Of a DNA stretch of 64,000 bases, positions 25,654 to 38,000 are shown piece by piece. The translations under genes and the position numbers were made by a program. Every line of letters begins with the position of its first letter. Within the stretch, counting starts at the first letter, position 1. The notes under the pieces are model-generated. The model made no database searches and was not told where the DNA came from. It saw nothing but the letters and a program-made list of their open reading frames with translations. Source of the DNA: Burkholderia seminalis DSM 23518 (GTDB lineage: Bacteria > Pseudomonadota > Gammaproteobacteria > Burkholderiales > Burkholderiaceae); assembly GCF_902832885.1 (NCBI RefSeq), contig NZ_CADFDK010000002.1:124001-188000 (forward strand), in the 5' to 3' direction.

Positions 25654-28635
25654 TCAGCCTGCCGCCCGCCGCATGAGAATCTCGTTCGCGCTCCGTCGAT
25701 AGCGCTCGAACTCCCGCGCGAACGCGGCGGCATCGCCCGCCAGCGCCAGCGCTTCCATCGACGCACAGAGCCCCGAAATCTCCCGCTCGCCGATCATCGC
25801 GAACGCGCCCCGCATGCTGTGAATCTCCGAGCGCGCGACCTTCAGGTCGCCGTCCTGCAGGGCCCGGGCGATGGTCGCGCTCGAGCGTCGCGTTGCATCG
25901 GCGAGCACCGTATGCAGGTCTTTCGGCAGCGGGCCGGACGCACGCGCCGGTGCAGGCGGATAGACCGGCCGACGCCACGTGCCCGTGTACCTCGCGATCG
26001 CCTGTTCGAGCGATTTCAGCGACGTCGGCTTCGTGACGATCTCGTCGATGCCCGCTTCCCACGCCAGGCGCAACTCGTCCGGTTCGGCATGCGCGGTCAC
26101 CGCCAGGATCGGCTGCACCCGCCCGCGCTCGCGCAGCACGCGTGCGAACGCGTATCCGTCGAGGCCCGGCATGTTGAGATCGGTGAGCACGACCGGATAG
26201 TCGTGACGGTCCACCAGATCGAGCGCCTCGGCGACGTTCGATGCGATATCGGCCTGATAGCCGAGGACGTCCAGCTGATCGTGGACGAGCGAACGGTTGA
26301 CCGGGTTGTCGTCGACGAACAGCACGCGCACGTTCGGCGCATCCTCGCCGGACGGCGCATGTGCGGCGCCGGGCTGACTGTCGAGCGGCAGCGGCAACGT
26401 GACGACGAACGTCGATCCCACGCCCGGCACGCTGTTCGCGTCGATGCGCCCGCCCATCGACTCCGCGAGCTTGTAGCTCAGCGCGAGGCCGATGCCCGTT
26501 CCGCCGAAACGACGCGCGATCGATTCGTCGGCCTGCGCGAACGGCTCGAACACGTGCGCAAGCTGGTCGGCCGTCATGCCGATGCCCGAATCGCTGACGC
26601 GGATCGTCACGGGCGTCGCATCGCCCGGCGGCGCCGATACCGACAGCGCGACCGTGCCGCGATCGGTGAACTTGATCGCGTTGCTGACCAGGTTCACGAC
26701 GATCTGCCGCACCCGCATCGGATCGCCGAGATACGTGCGGGTCGCCGCGGGATCGACGTCGATACGCAGCGCGACGCCCTTCGCGCCGGCCACCGGCTCG
26801 AACAGGTCCGCCACGTCGCGCATCAGCTCGTCGATCCCGAACCCCGTCGCTTCGAGCGTCATCCGGTCGGCTTCGATCTTCGTCATGTCGAGCACGTTGT
26901 TCAGCATGTCGAGCAACATGCGCGCGGCGGACGTGACCGCATGCAGGCGCGGCTTCTGGCGGCTCGGGTCGGGCGCCTTGTCGAGCAGTTCGAGATTGCC
27001 GAGCATCGCGTTCAGCGGCGTGCGGATCTCGTGGCTGATCGTGGCGAGGAACGTCGACTTCGCGCGGTTCGCGCTGTCGAGTGCGCGTTCGGCGTCGGCG
27101 CGCGTCGTGATGTCGGAGAAGCTGAACAGCAGCGCTTCCTTGCCCTTGTAGCGGACGCGCACGAAGTTGACGAGCAGGTCGCGCGCGCGGCCGTCGTCGA
27201 GCGTCACGGGCAGTTCGACGTCGAGCTGCACCGGCGACGCGTCCGCGCGCTCGCGGTAGCGAGCCAGCAGCCGCTCGTGCAGCGGCGGATCGCCGGCCTC
27301 GCGGTCGTACAGCTCGAGCATCCGGTTGCGCAGCAGCACCTGCTGCGTATCGGGCGACACGAGGCCGATGCCGAACGGCGCGGTGGCGACGATCGTGCGG
27401 CTCATCCGCTCGCTTTCGAACACGCGGCGCGAACGACGGAACAGCGGCGCGAACACCCGCAGGTCGAACGCGATCACGAGCGTCCACAGCACGATGAGGA
27501 TGGTCGCGGTCGTGCCGAACTCGCGCAGCATCGTCGACCAGATCGCAAAGGCGATCGTGCGCCACGAGTACGCATAGACGATCGCGTAGCCGGTGTCCGA
27601 AATCCGGTCGGTGATCGTGAACATGCCGTGACGGTAACTTTCGTCGAAATGCGCGAGGCCGCGCCGCCAGGTGCCTTCGGCCAGCGCTTGTTTCATCAGG
27701 GCCGCGCCGTCCTCCGCGTCGCCGGTGCGATCGGCATCCAGCAGCACGCGGCCGTTTTCGTCGATCAACATCGCGACGGCATCGCCGGGTGCATGCTTCA
27801 TCCGCTCGGCGATCACGTCGACGTCGAAGTCGCTCACGAAGGTCATGAAATGCTGCTGGCCGTCGAATGCGGGTTCGACGAGACGGAAGACCGTCTTGCC
27901 GGTCAGCGGATCGATCGCCGGCGCCTGCCAGGCGATCCGGCGCGACAGGCGCCAGTAGCGCGCGATGGCCGGATCGGACCAGTCGGCCGCGTCGAACGCG
28001 AGGTGTTCGATCAGCGTAGGCGTGTCGGGCACGCCGATGCGTGCGAGCAGGTCGGGATACGGCATCGACGGCGGCGGCGTGATCGCGATCACGTTGCGGT
28101 CGGGGCTGTATGCGTAACCGCGTACCGCGCGCCCGGTCTGGCGTTCGGCGGCCGCGACCGAGATCGTCTGGCGCTCCATCAGCTGCACGTAGCGATCCGT
28201 TTCGCGCTCGGCGAGCGCCTTGGGCGACGCGGCCACGAAGATCTCGCTCACGCCGGGCATCGGGGCGAGCAGGACGTGCCCGTCCCTGCGCAGCGCGTCG
28301 GAGGCTTCGCGCGCATGCGGCGGATGGCCGTTCCACAGCAGCTCGGCATTGATCACCGCGCGGCGCATCGACGCCTGTTTCGCGTCCATTTCGAGTTGCA
28401 CGAGCGCCTTGTGCGTCGCGAACAGGTCGCGCCGCTCGGCGATGTAGTCGCGCACCGAGCCGACGAGCAGGATGCCTGCCGCGATCAGGATCACGAGCGA
28501 CAGCACGACCGCGCCGCCGTACAGCGTGAAGCGCTGATACCGGTTCAGCAGGCTCAGGTCGCGCGTGTCGTCGTCGATCGATGCGAACGGCGCGCTGGCG
28601 TCCGTGTGGGACGCGAAGAGGTGGCGAATGGGCAT
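25654..28635 (-). CDS. Hybrid sensor histidine kinase with receiver and HPt domains (BvgS/RcsC-like)
   Basis: A 993-residue inner-membrane phosphorelay kinase. Transmembrane helix 1 lies at about 37-58 and helix 2 at about 370-392, enclosing a ~310-residue periplasmic sensor domain. A PAS-like segment (about 430-515) precedes HisKA with phospho-acceptor His535 ([16 protein letters not shown]). HATPase_c has the N-box NLVSNAIKFTD, DSGIGM and GGTGIGLALSYKL. The receiver has Asp819 (VVLTDLNMPGLDGY) and the terminal HPt has His939 (EIHSMRGAFAMIG). It lies divergently from the 2986-aa adhesin gene and is the counterpart of the kinase at 45925. The likely phosphate acceptors are the RcsB-like regulators at 39156 and 40007, an inference from context. 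Confidence 0.93.
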   Translation of the reverse strand: MPIRHLFASHTDASAPFASIDDDTRDLSLLNRYQRFTLYGGAVVLSLVILIAAGILLVGSVRDYIAERRDLFATHKALVQLEMDAKQASMRRAVINAELLWNGHPPHAREASDALRRDGHVLLAPMPGVSEIFVAASPKALAERETDRYVQLMERQTISVAAAERQTGRAVRGYAYSPDRNVIAITPPPSMPYPDLLARIGVPDTPTLIEHLAFDAADWSDPAIARYWRLSRRIAWQAPAIDPLTGKTVFRLVEPAFDGQQHFMTFVSDFDVDVIAERMKHAPGDAVAMLIDENGRVLLDADRTGDAEDGAALMKQALAEGTWRRGLAHFDESYRHGMFTITDRISDTGYAIVYAYSWRTIAFAIWSTMLREFGTTATILIVLWTLVIAFDLRVFAPLFRRSRRVFESERMSRTIVATAPFGIGLVSPDTQQVLLRNRMLELYDREAGDPPLHERLLARYRERADASPVQLDVELPVTLDDGRARDLLVNFVRVRYKGKEALLFSFSDITTRADAERALDSANRAKSTFLATISHEIRTPLNAMLGNLELLDKAPDPSRQKPRLHAVTSAARMLLDMLNNVLDMTKIEADRMTLEATGFGIDELMRDVADLFEPVAGAKGVALRIDVDPAATRTYLGDPMRVRQIVVNLVSNAIKFTDRGTVALSVSAPPGDATPVTIRVSDSGIGMTADQLAHVFEPFAQADESIARRFGGTGIGLALSYKLAESMGGRIDANSVPGVGSTFVVTLPLPLDSQPGAAHAPSGEDAPNVRVLFVDDNPVNRSLVHDQLDVLGYQADIASNVAEALDLVDRHDYPVVLTDLNMPGLDGYAFARVLRERGRVQPILAVTAHAEPDELRLAWEAGIDEIVTKPTSLKSLEQAIARYTGTWRRPVYPPAPARASGPLPKDLHTVLADATRRSSATIARALQDGDLKVARSEIHSMRGAFAMIGEREISGLCASMEALALAGDAAAFAREFERYRRSANEILMRRAAG

Positions 28636-29086
28636 GAGGCGAAGACTGGTGAATCAATGCGCGAATCGGGGACGCGCCGCGGCGAGGCCGGAACGCGGAC
28701 GATCTCCACGAGCCGATTGAAGGCAGCGCGATGCGCCGCCGGCTCGGGGAACGGGAAAATTATCGGGATAGTGGACGAGGCTGTATGTAGGGCAGTCCGA
28801 AACACTCGCGCGCGAAGGATAGGACCAGTCCTATTCGGGCAATCGGCCGCGCGTTGCGTATATACGTCCTGCGACGCAACCGTGTCAAACGGAATCGTTC
28901 AAGAGAACGGCGTGTCGCGTTGCGTCTGGCACGGCCGATTGTCAAGCAACGTCATGTTAGGACTAGGCCTACGAAATAAGTCATGTCACGTCCGGCCGTC
29001 TGATTATCGAAACGACGGGCGATCAATACATTGCCAATGGTGGACGAGGAGCGTCCTTCTCCCTTTTTTCTACTGAGGCAAACAAC
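28636..29086. other. Divergent promoter region between kinase 1 and adhesin 1
   Basis: Box ATAGGACCAGTCCTAT (28819-28834) is symmetric except for its two central bases and is followed 32.5 bp from its centre by TATATA (28859-28864) in the direction of the adhesin. A second box, TTAGGACTAGGCCTAC (28957-28972), lies 138 bp downstream, 122 bp before the adhesin start, without a -10 at the usual distance. A minus-strand GATAAT (28764-28759) may serve the kinase. A T-rich CCCTTTTTTC precedes the adhesin ribosome site. Confidence 0.5.
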
Positions 29087-32000
29087 GTGAACAAGACCTA
29101 TCGCACCGTCTGGAACGCGACGACGGGTACATGGACGGCGGCAGCCGAAACGGCGCGGATGCGCACGAAATCGAAGTCGAATACGACGATGCGTTCGTCG
29201 GTCACCGCGGCGGTCGCCGTGATGGCCGGTGTGGGTGGTGGCGCCATGGCGAACGACGCGATGGCGCAGGCCGCTAATGGCGGTGGATCGTTGTCGCTGT
29301 GTGCGCCGGCGGGCAGCGGCTATTATGGGACGACCTTTGGCGGCGGCAACACGGTCGGAACCAGGACGACTGCGGCGTGCGGTACGGCGATCTCCAATTT
29401 CAGACTGAGCGAAGGTCACGTCAGGTCGTTTCAGTTGTACAACAACAGCAACGTCAACGGTGGTGGTGTCGGTCAGGCAAGCGCGGCGACCGAGGCCGGC
29501 ATCAGCGGTACCGTCGACGGCCATCTCTTCCTGCTGGGCGGCTCGGGCGTGCACCTTCGCGGCCCGGTGGACGTCGACAGCAACTTCAACATGACGAATC
29601 ACCGCATCAACAACCTGGCTGCCGGTACGGCCGGGACGGATGCCGTTAACGTCAACCAGTTGAACGCGGCGATTGCGGCCGCGGGGACGGCGAACCCGTA
29701 TGTTGTGACCAATACCGGTACGTATGCGACTGCGACGGCGGCGCGCGCGGGCGGCAGCGCGACTGCAATCGGGGCGAATGCGAACGCCGGCGGCACGTCG
29801 GCCGTGGCGCTCGGCGGGAATACCGTTGCAACGGGGCAGAATGCCGTTGCGCTCGGCACCCTTGCGAACGCGACGGGCAGCGAGGCCGTGGCGGTCGGCG
29901 TGGGCGCTCGCGCGACGGGGGGCAATTCGACGGCAATGGGCCGAGGTGCGGCGGCTCTGTCCACCAATGCGACTACCGTCGGCTATGGCGCCTATTCGGG
30001 CGCCGACGGTGCCACGGCACTCGGCATGACGGCAAGTGCCGTCGGCGCGAATGCCATTGCGGTGGGCCGCGGTGCCAGCACCAGCGGGACCTATGGGTCC
30101 GCAATCGGTTATGCAGCGAATGCAACCACGAACGCCGTTGCGATCGGTGTGCTCGCGAACGCGACATCGGCGTCGAGCGTTGCCTTGGGTGAGCGGGCAA
30201 GTGCAACGGGCGCGACCTCGACGGCACTCGGTCGTGGTGCACTGGCCAGCGGTACGAATGCGGTTGCGCTCGGCGCGAACTCGGTGGGCGATCGCAACAA
30301 TGCGGTGTCGGTCGGGTCGACGTCGCTGCAACGACAGATCGTCAACGTGGCTGCCGGCACGCAGAATACGGATGCCGTGAACGTCGGGCAGATGAACACG
30401 GCGCTGTCGAAGAAGGTCGACAACACGTACGTCAACGTTCGCGGGACGGGCGCGGCGGCCAGCGTGGGCAGCACGAATGGCGTCGCGATCGGCAATGCGG
30501 CCGTGGCCGGCACCATGGGCGCGGAGACAGCTATCGGGAATACGGCTTCCGCACAGGGCCTGTCCGCGACGGCACTCGGTTCCGGTACGGTGGCCAATGG
30601 TGAAGGCGCAACGGCGCTGGGTCGTATGGCATCGGCAAGCGGCAGTCACGCAACTGCATTGGGCAATCAGGCGAATGCCGGCGCGAATGGTGCCGTTGCC
30701 ATTGGCGATCGCGCGGTCGTTGGCGCATCGGCCACCAATTCCGTTGCGCTCGGCACGCAAGCAGCGGTCGCCGCGAACGTGACCGGTGCGATGGCGCTCG
30801 GCTCCGGTTCGAGCGCGACCCGCAACAACACGATTTCGGTCGGCTCGGCGACGCAGCAGCGCCAGATCGTGAACGTCGCGGCCGGCACGCAAGCCACCGA
30901 CGCGGTCAATGTTGGCCAGCTGTCGGGCGTGACCAAGGCACTCGGCGGCGGCGCGGTGGTCGACGGCAGCGGCAACGTCACGCAGCCGACCTACAAGGTC
31001 GCCGGAACCGACTACCACAACGTCGGCGATGCGCTCGATGCACTGGCCGCGAATGGCGGCAGCGATCCGAACGCGGTGACCTACGACGGCGCGACGAAGG
31101 ACAAGGTCACGCTGAAGGGCGCGGGCGGCACGACGCTGTCGAACGTCAAGGCCGGCGCGGCCGACATGGATGCGGTCAACGTTTCCCAGTTGAAGAGTTC
31201 GGGCCTGATCGGCGACGACGGCAAGGCGATCGCCGCGGTGACATACGACCGCAACGCGGATGGCACGCCGAACATGGGTTCGGTGACGCTGGGCGGCGCG
31301 AGCGCCACGACGCCGGTTGCGCTGAAGAACGTTGCAGACGCGAAGGCGGATCATGACGCACTGAACCTCGGCCAGTTGAAGGACGCGGGCTTGGTGGGCG
31401 ACGACGGCAGCGGTAACCTCACGTCGCTGGCCGTGACGTACGACGGCACGGCGAAGGACAGCGTGACGCTGGGCGGCACGGGCGCGACCACGCCGGTGGC
31501 GATCCACAACGTCAAGGATGGCGAACTGTCGGCGACGAGCAAGGACGCGGTGAACGGTTCGCAGCTGTTCGCAACGAACCAGAACCTGAGCGACCTGAAG
31601 GACTCGCTGAAAGACGGGGGCGTGATCGATCCGGTCACGGGTGAATCGCTGGCTGTCGTATACGACGGCAACGCGAAGGACACCGTCACGCTGAAGGGCA
31701 CGAACGGCACGACGCTGTCGAATGTGAAGGCCGGCGTAGCGGACCTGGACGCGGTCAACGTTTCGCAGCTGAAGGGCTCGGGCCTGATCGGGGACGACGG
31801 CAAGTCGATCGCTGCGGTGACGTACGACCGTAATGCGGACGGCACGCCGAACTACGGTGCGGTGACGCTGGGCAACGGCGCAGGCCCGACGCAGATCAAG
31901 AACGTCGCGGACGCAACGGACGATCACGACGCACTGAACCTCGGCCAACTGAAGGACGCAGGCCTGGTGGGCGACGACGGCAAGGGCAACCTGACGTCGA

Positions 32001-35000
32001 TGGCGGTGACGTACGACGGTACTGCACGTGACAAGGTGACGCTGGCCGGCGCGAGCGGCACGACGCTGTCGAACGTGAAGGCCGGTGCGGCCGACATGGA
32101 CGCGGTCAACGTTTCGCAGCTGAAGGGCTCGGGCCTGATCGGCGACGACGGCAAGTCGATCGCCGCGGTGACGTACGACCGTAACGCGGACGGTACGCCG
32201 AATTACGGCACGGTGACGCTGGGCAACGGCGCGGGCCCGACGCAGATCAAGAACGTCGCGGACGCAACGGACGATCACGACGCACTGAACCTCGGCCAGC
32301 TGAAGGATGCAGGCCTGGTGGGCGACGATGGTAAGGGAAACCTGACGTCGATGGCGGTGACGTACGACGGCGCGGCGAAGGACAAGGTGACGCTGGCCGG
32401 CACGACCGGTACGACGCTGTCGAACGTGAAGGCCGGTGTAGCGGACATGGATGCGGTCAACGTGAGCCAGCTGAAGGGTTCGGGCCTGATCGGTGACGAC
32501 GGCAAGTCGATCGCCGCGGTGACGTACGACCTTAACGCGGACGGCACGCCGAACTACGGCACGGTGACGCTGGGCAACGGCGCAGGCCCGACGCAGATCA
32601 AGAACGTCGCGACGGGCGTCGACGACCTGGACGCGGTCAACGTCAAGCAACTGAACACGGGCCTGTCGGACCTCCGCGACGAGATGTCCGGCGGCAACCT
32701 GCGCTTCGTCAAGGTCAATGCCGACCCGGTCACGGGCACGCCGGCGGTCGCAAGCGGCGCGCTCGCCGTCGCCATCGGCTCCGACGCTCGGGCGACCAGC
32801 GCCAACTCGCTGGCGCTCGGCAGCGGTGCACGCGTGACCGGCAACGGCTCGGTCGCGATCGGCTACAACTCGGTTGCGAACCAGAACAACGTCGTGTCGG
32901 TCGGCGATGTGGGCCGGGAACGCAAGATCGTCAACGTGGCGGACGGCGACGTCGCATTCCAGAGCACCGACGCGGTCAACGGCGGCCAGCTCTATGCGGC
33001 GCTGAACAACCTGTCGACGTCGGTGACCTCGAAGACGCAGCAAGCGATCGATACCTTCTCGTCGGAGATCGACAAGAAGACGAAGGCTGCGATCGACGAA
33101 GTGAGTTCGCGTTCGATGCAGCCGCAGGATGTCAGCGACCCGCTCGTCGCGATCGAAGGTCTGCAGGGCAACAACGTCGCTTCGCTGAACGGCGCAGATC
33201 CGGCTACGGCGACGGCGGCCGCGATCGGCTCGTCGACGGCGGCAAGCGGCGCCAACGCGGTGGCGGTCGGCCTCCAGAGCGGCGCGGGTTCGAACAACTC
33301 GGTCGCAATCGGCAGCTTCGCACAAACCGGCGCCGGCCAGGACTACTCGGTCGCGATGGGTTCGAACGTCCAGACGAACGGCACGCAAGCCGTCGCGCTG
33401 GGTGCGAACGCGCAGGCGAACGGCGACTATGCGCTGGCGGTCGGCAACAACGGTGCGCAGGCAATCGGCGACGGCTCGGTCGCGCTCGGCAGCGCGGCGA
33501 ACGTGCGGGCCGGCTCGACCAACGCGGTCGCGATCGGCACGGGTGCGAACGTCGCGCGCAGCGTCGAAGGCGCGATGGCGCTCGGTGCGAACGCGACCGC
33601 GGGCGCGGCCAACAGCGTCGCGCTCGGCGCGAACGCGTTCTCGAATCGTGCGAACGCAGTGTCCGTCGGCCGTGCAGGGGCGGAACGCCAGATCGTCAAC
33701 GTCGCGGCAGGCACGCAGGCAACCGACGCGGTCAACGTCAGCCAGTTGAAGGGGGTGACCGATGCCCTTGGCGGCGGTGCGGCGGTGGGTGCCGACGGCA
33801 CGGTGACGAGCCCGGCCTACTCGCTGGCCGATCCGGCGGACGCGACGAAGTCGAAGTCGTACGACAACGTGGGCGACGCGCTGTCGAACCTCGACGGCCG
33901 TACGACGACGAACACGGAAAACATCACCGTGATCAACAAGCAGCTGGCCGATTCGGGTCTGGTGGATCCGGCAACGGGCCAGTCGATCGCGGCGGTGACG
34001 TACGATCGCAACGCGGACGGCACGCCGAACCTCGGTTCGGTCACGCTGGGCGGCGCGGGTGCGACGGCTCCGGTGGCGCTTAAGAACGTCGCGGACGCGA
34101 AGGACGACCACGACGCGCTGAACCTCGGCCAGTTGAAGGACGCGGGCCTGGTGGGCGACGACGGCAAGGGCAACCTGACATCGCTGGCGGTGACTTACGA
34201 CGGCACGACGAAGGACAGCGTGACGCTGGGCGGCACGGGCGCGACCACGCCGGTGGCGATCCACAACGTCAAGGATGGCGAACTGTCGGCGACGAGCAAG
34301 GACGCCGTGAACGGTTCGCAGCTGTTCGCGACGAACACGCGTGTCGGCAACCTGGAAGATTCGCTGTCGAAGGGCGGCGTGATCGATCCGGTCACGGGCG
34401 AATCGCTGGCCGTGGTGTACGACGGCAATGCAAAGGACACCGTGACGCTGAAGGGCACGAACGGCACGACGCTGTCGAACGTGAAGGCCGGCGTGGCGGA
34501 CCTGGACGCGGTCAACGTGAGCCAGCTGAAGGGCTCGGGCCTGATCGGCGACGATGGCAAGTCGATCGCCGCGGTGACGTACGACCGTCTCGCGGACGGC
34601 ACGCCGAACTACGGCTCGGTGACGCTGGGCAATGGCGCGGGCCCGACGCAGATCAAGAACGTCGCGGATGCGACGGACGACCATGACGCGATCAACTACA
34701 ACCAGTTGAAGCAGTACGTCGCGGACAACTCGGGCGGTTCGGGCAATCCGCTGGCCGTCGGCTATGACGACGACACCAAGGATCGCGTCACGCTGCAAGG
34801 CGGCGCGACCGGCACGACGATCACGAACGTGAAGGCGGGTGCGGTGACGGCCACGAGCACGGACGCGATCAACGGCTCGCAGCTGCATGGCACGGCACAG
34901 AGCGTGGCCGATTCGCTGGGCGGTGGCTCGACCGTGGGCGCGGACGGCAAGGTGACGAACCCGTCGTACTCGCTGGCCGACCCGGCGGATGCGTCGAAGT

Positions 35001-38000
35001 CGAAGTCGTACAACAACGTGGGCGACGCACTGTCGAACCTTGACGGCCGTACGACGACGAACACGGAAAACATCACCGTGATCAACAAGCAGCTGGCCGA
35101 TTCGGGGCTGGTGGATCCGGCAACGGGCCAGTCGATCGCGGCGGTGACGTACGACCGCAATGCGGACGGCACACCGAACCTCGGTTCGGTGACGCTGGGC
35201 GGCGCGGGCGCGGCGGCTCCGGTGGCGCTGAAGAACGTCGCGGACGGCGTGGATCGTCACGATGCGATCAACGTGGGCCAGTTGCAGGACGCGGGCCTGG
35301 TGGCGCCGGTCGATCCGGCGAACCCGGGGGCGGGCCTGACGTCGCTCGCCGTCGCGTACGACGGTGTCGCGAAGGACACGGTCACGCTGAAGGGCGCGGC
35401 CGGCACGACGCTGTCGAACGTGAAGGCCGGTGTGGCCGACATGGACGCGGTGAACGTTTCGCAGCTGAAGGGTTCGGGCCTGATCGGCGACGACGGCAAG
35501 GCGAACGCGGCGGTCACGTATGACCGCAACGCGGACGGCACGCCGAACTACGGTTCGGTGACGCTGGGCCACGGCGCCGGCCCGACGCAGCTGAAGAACG
35601 TGGCGGACGCGACGGACGACGGCGATGCGCTGAACCTCGGCCAGCTGAAGAACGCGGGCGTGGTGGGCGACGACGGCAAGGGCAACCTGACGTCGATGGC
35701 GGTGACGTACGACGGCGCGGCGAAGGATACCGTGACGCTCGGCGGCGCGGGCGCCACGACGCCGGTCGCACTGAAGAACGTTGCCGACGGCACGGAGCGT
35801 CACGACGCGATCAACCTCGGCCAGCTGCAGGATGCCGGCCTGGTTGCGCCGGTCGACCCGTCGAACCCGGGGGCAGGCCTGACGTCGCTCGCCGTCGCAT
35901 ACGACGGTGCCGCGAAGGACACGATCACGCTGAAGGGCGCGACCGGCACGACGATCACGAACGTGAAGGCGGGCGCGGTGACGGCCACGAGCACGGACGC
36001 GATCAACGGTGCGCAGCTGCACGGCACGGCGCAAAGCGTGGCCGATTCGCTGGGCGGCGGCTCGACCGTGGGCGCGGACGGCAAGGTGACGAACCCGTCG
36101 TACTCGCTGGCCGATCCGGCGGATGCGTCGAAGTCGAAGTCGTACAACAACGTGGGCGACGCATTGTCGAACCTCGACGGCCGTACGACGACGAACACGG
36201 AAAACATCACCGTGATCAACAAGCAGCTGGCCGATTCGGGTCTGGTGGATCCGGCAACGGGCCAGTCGATCGCGGCGGTGACGTACGACCGCAATGCGGA
36301 CGGCACACCGAACCTCGGTTCGGTGACGCTGGGCGGCGCGGGCGCGACGGCTCCGGTGGCGCTGAAGAACGTCGCGGACGGCGTGGACCGTCACGATGCG
36401 ATCAACGTGGGCCAGTTGCAGGACGCGGGCCTGGTGGCGCCGGTCGATTCGGCGAACCCGGGGGCGGGCCTGACGTCGCTCGCCGTGACGTACGACAAGC
36501 AGGCGAACGGTTCGGCGAACTTCGACCAGATCACGCTGAAGGGCGCGAACGGCACGACGCTGTCGAACGTGAAGGCGGGCGCGGTGAACGCGACCAGCAT
36601 GGACGCCGTGAACGGCTCGCAGCTGTATGGCGCGTCGAAGAGCGTGGCGGATGCGCTGGGCGGCGGTTCGACCGTCGACGCGAACGGCAAGGTGACGAGC
36701 CCGACGTACACCGTCAACGACAAGACGTACAACAACGTCGGCGACGCGATCGAGAACATCTCGAGCAGCCTCGCTCACGGCTCGATCGGCCTCGTCCAGC
36801 AGGACGCGGACACGCGCGAGATCACGGTCGCGAAGGAGACGGACGGCACGTCCGTGAACTTCGCGGGCACGGCGGGCGACCGGGTGCTGACCGGCGTGGG
36901 CGCGGGAGCGGTGAGCGCGACGAGCCGCGATGCGATCAACGGTGCGCAGCTGCACGGCACCGCGCAGAGCGTGGCGGACGTGATCGGCGGCGGGACGACG
37001 GTCGATGCGGACGGCAAGCTCGCGGATACGTCGATCGAGGTCAACGGCAGCAAGTACAAGACCGTGGCCGAAGCAGTCCAGGCCGCCGCGCAGTACGGCG
37101 CGACCGATTCGCTCGCGGTGCGTTACGACCTGAACAAGGACGGCACGCCGAACTACGGTTCGGTGACCCTCGGCGGCTCGGGCGCGGCACCGGTGCGCCT
37201 GGGCAACGTCGCGGACGGTTCGAGCCGGTATGACGCGGTGAACTTCGGGCAGTTGAGCGAACTGAACGACAAGATCGGCGGCCTCGACGACCGTGTCGGC
37301 GAACTGGAGCGGAACCCGGGCACGGGCAATCCGGGCGATGGCGGTACCGGCAACGACTACTTCGCCGGTACCGACGTGGGTGCGGACGGTACGACGAAGG
37401 CGAACGCAGGCAGCGGCACGGGCAACACGGCCGCGGGTTCGGGCTCGACGATCGGGACGGGCGCGAACAACGCCACGGTCGTCGGTTCGAACGCGAACGT
37501 ATCGAGCAGCAACGGTACGGCGATCGGTTCGGGCGCGAAGAGCAGCGCCGAAGGGGCGACCGCGATCGGCAGCAGCGCGAACGCGTCCGGCGAGAAGTCG
37601 ACGGCGATCGGCGAAGGTGCGAACGCATCGGGCAAGAACTCCGTCGCGCTGGGCGCCGGTTCGGTGGCGTCGAGCGACAACACCGTGTCCGTCGGTACGG
37701 CCGATCAGAAGCGCACGATCTCGAACCTGGCCGATGGCGTGAACGCGTCCGACGCGGCGACGAAGGGCCAGATGGATCGCGCGATCGGCGGCGTGCAAGG
37801 TCAGGTCAACGACCTGTCGCGCAACGCGTACTCCGGCATCGCCGCTGCCACCGCGCTGACGATGATTCCGGGCGTCGATCCGGGCAAGACGGTGTCGTTC
37901 GGTATCGGCGGCGCGACCTACAAGGGCTATCAGGCGGTGGCGTTCGGCGGCGAGGCCCGCATCACGCAGAACCTGAAGATGAAGGCCGGCGTGGGCATGT

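Noticed and set aside
25320-25676. Plus-strand frame with several Cys pairs between symE and the kinase
   Set aside because: Atypical codon use, no ribosome site, and overlap with the kinase 3' end; a zinc-finger-like look was judged accidental.
29700-37700. Regular repeats that might suggest a CRISPR-like array
   Set aside because: Repeats are in-frame coding units of the adhesin with no unique spacers between identical short repeats.
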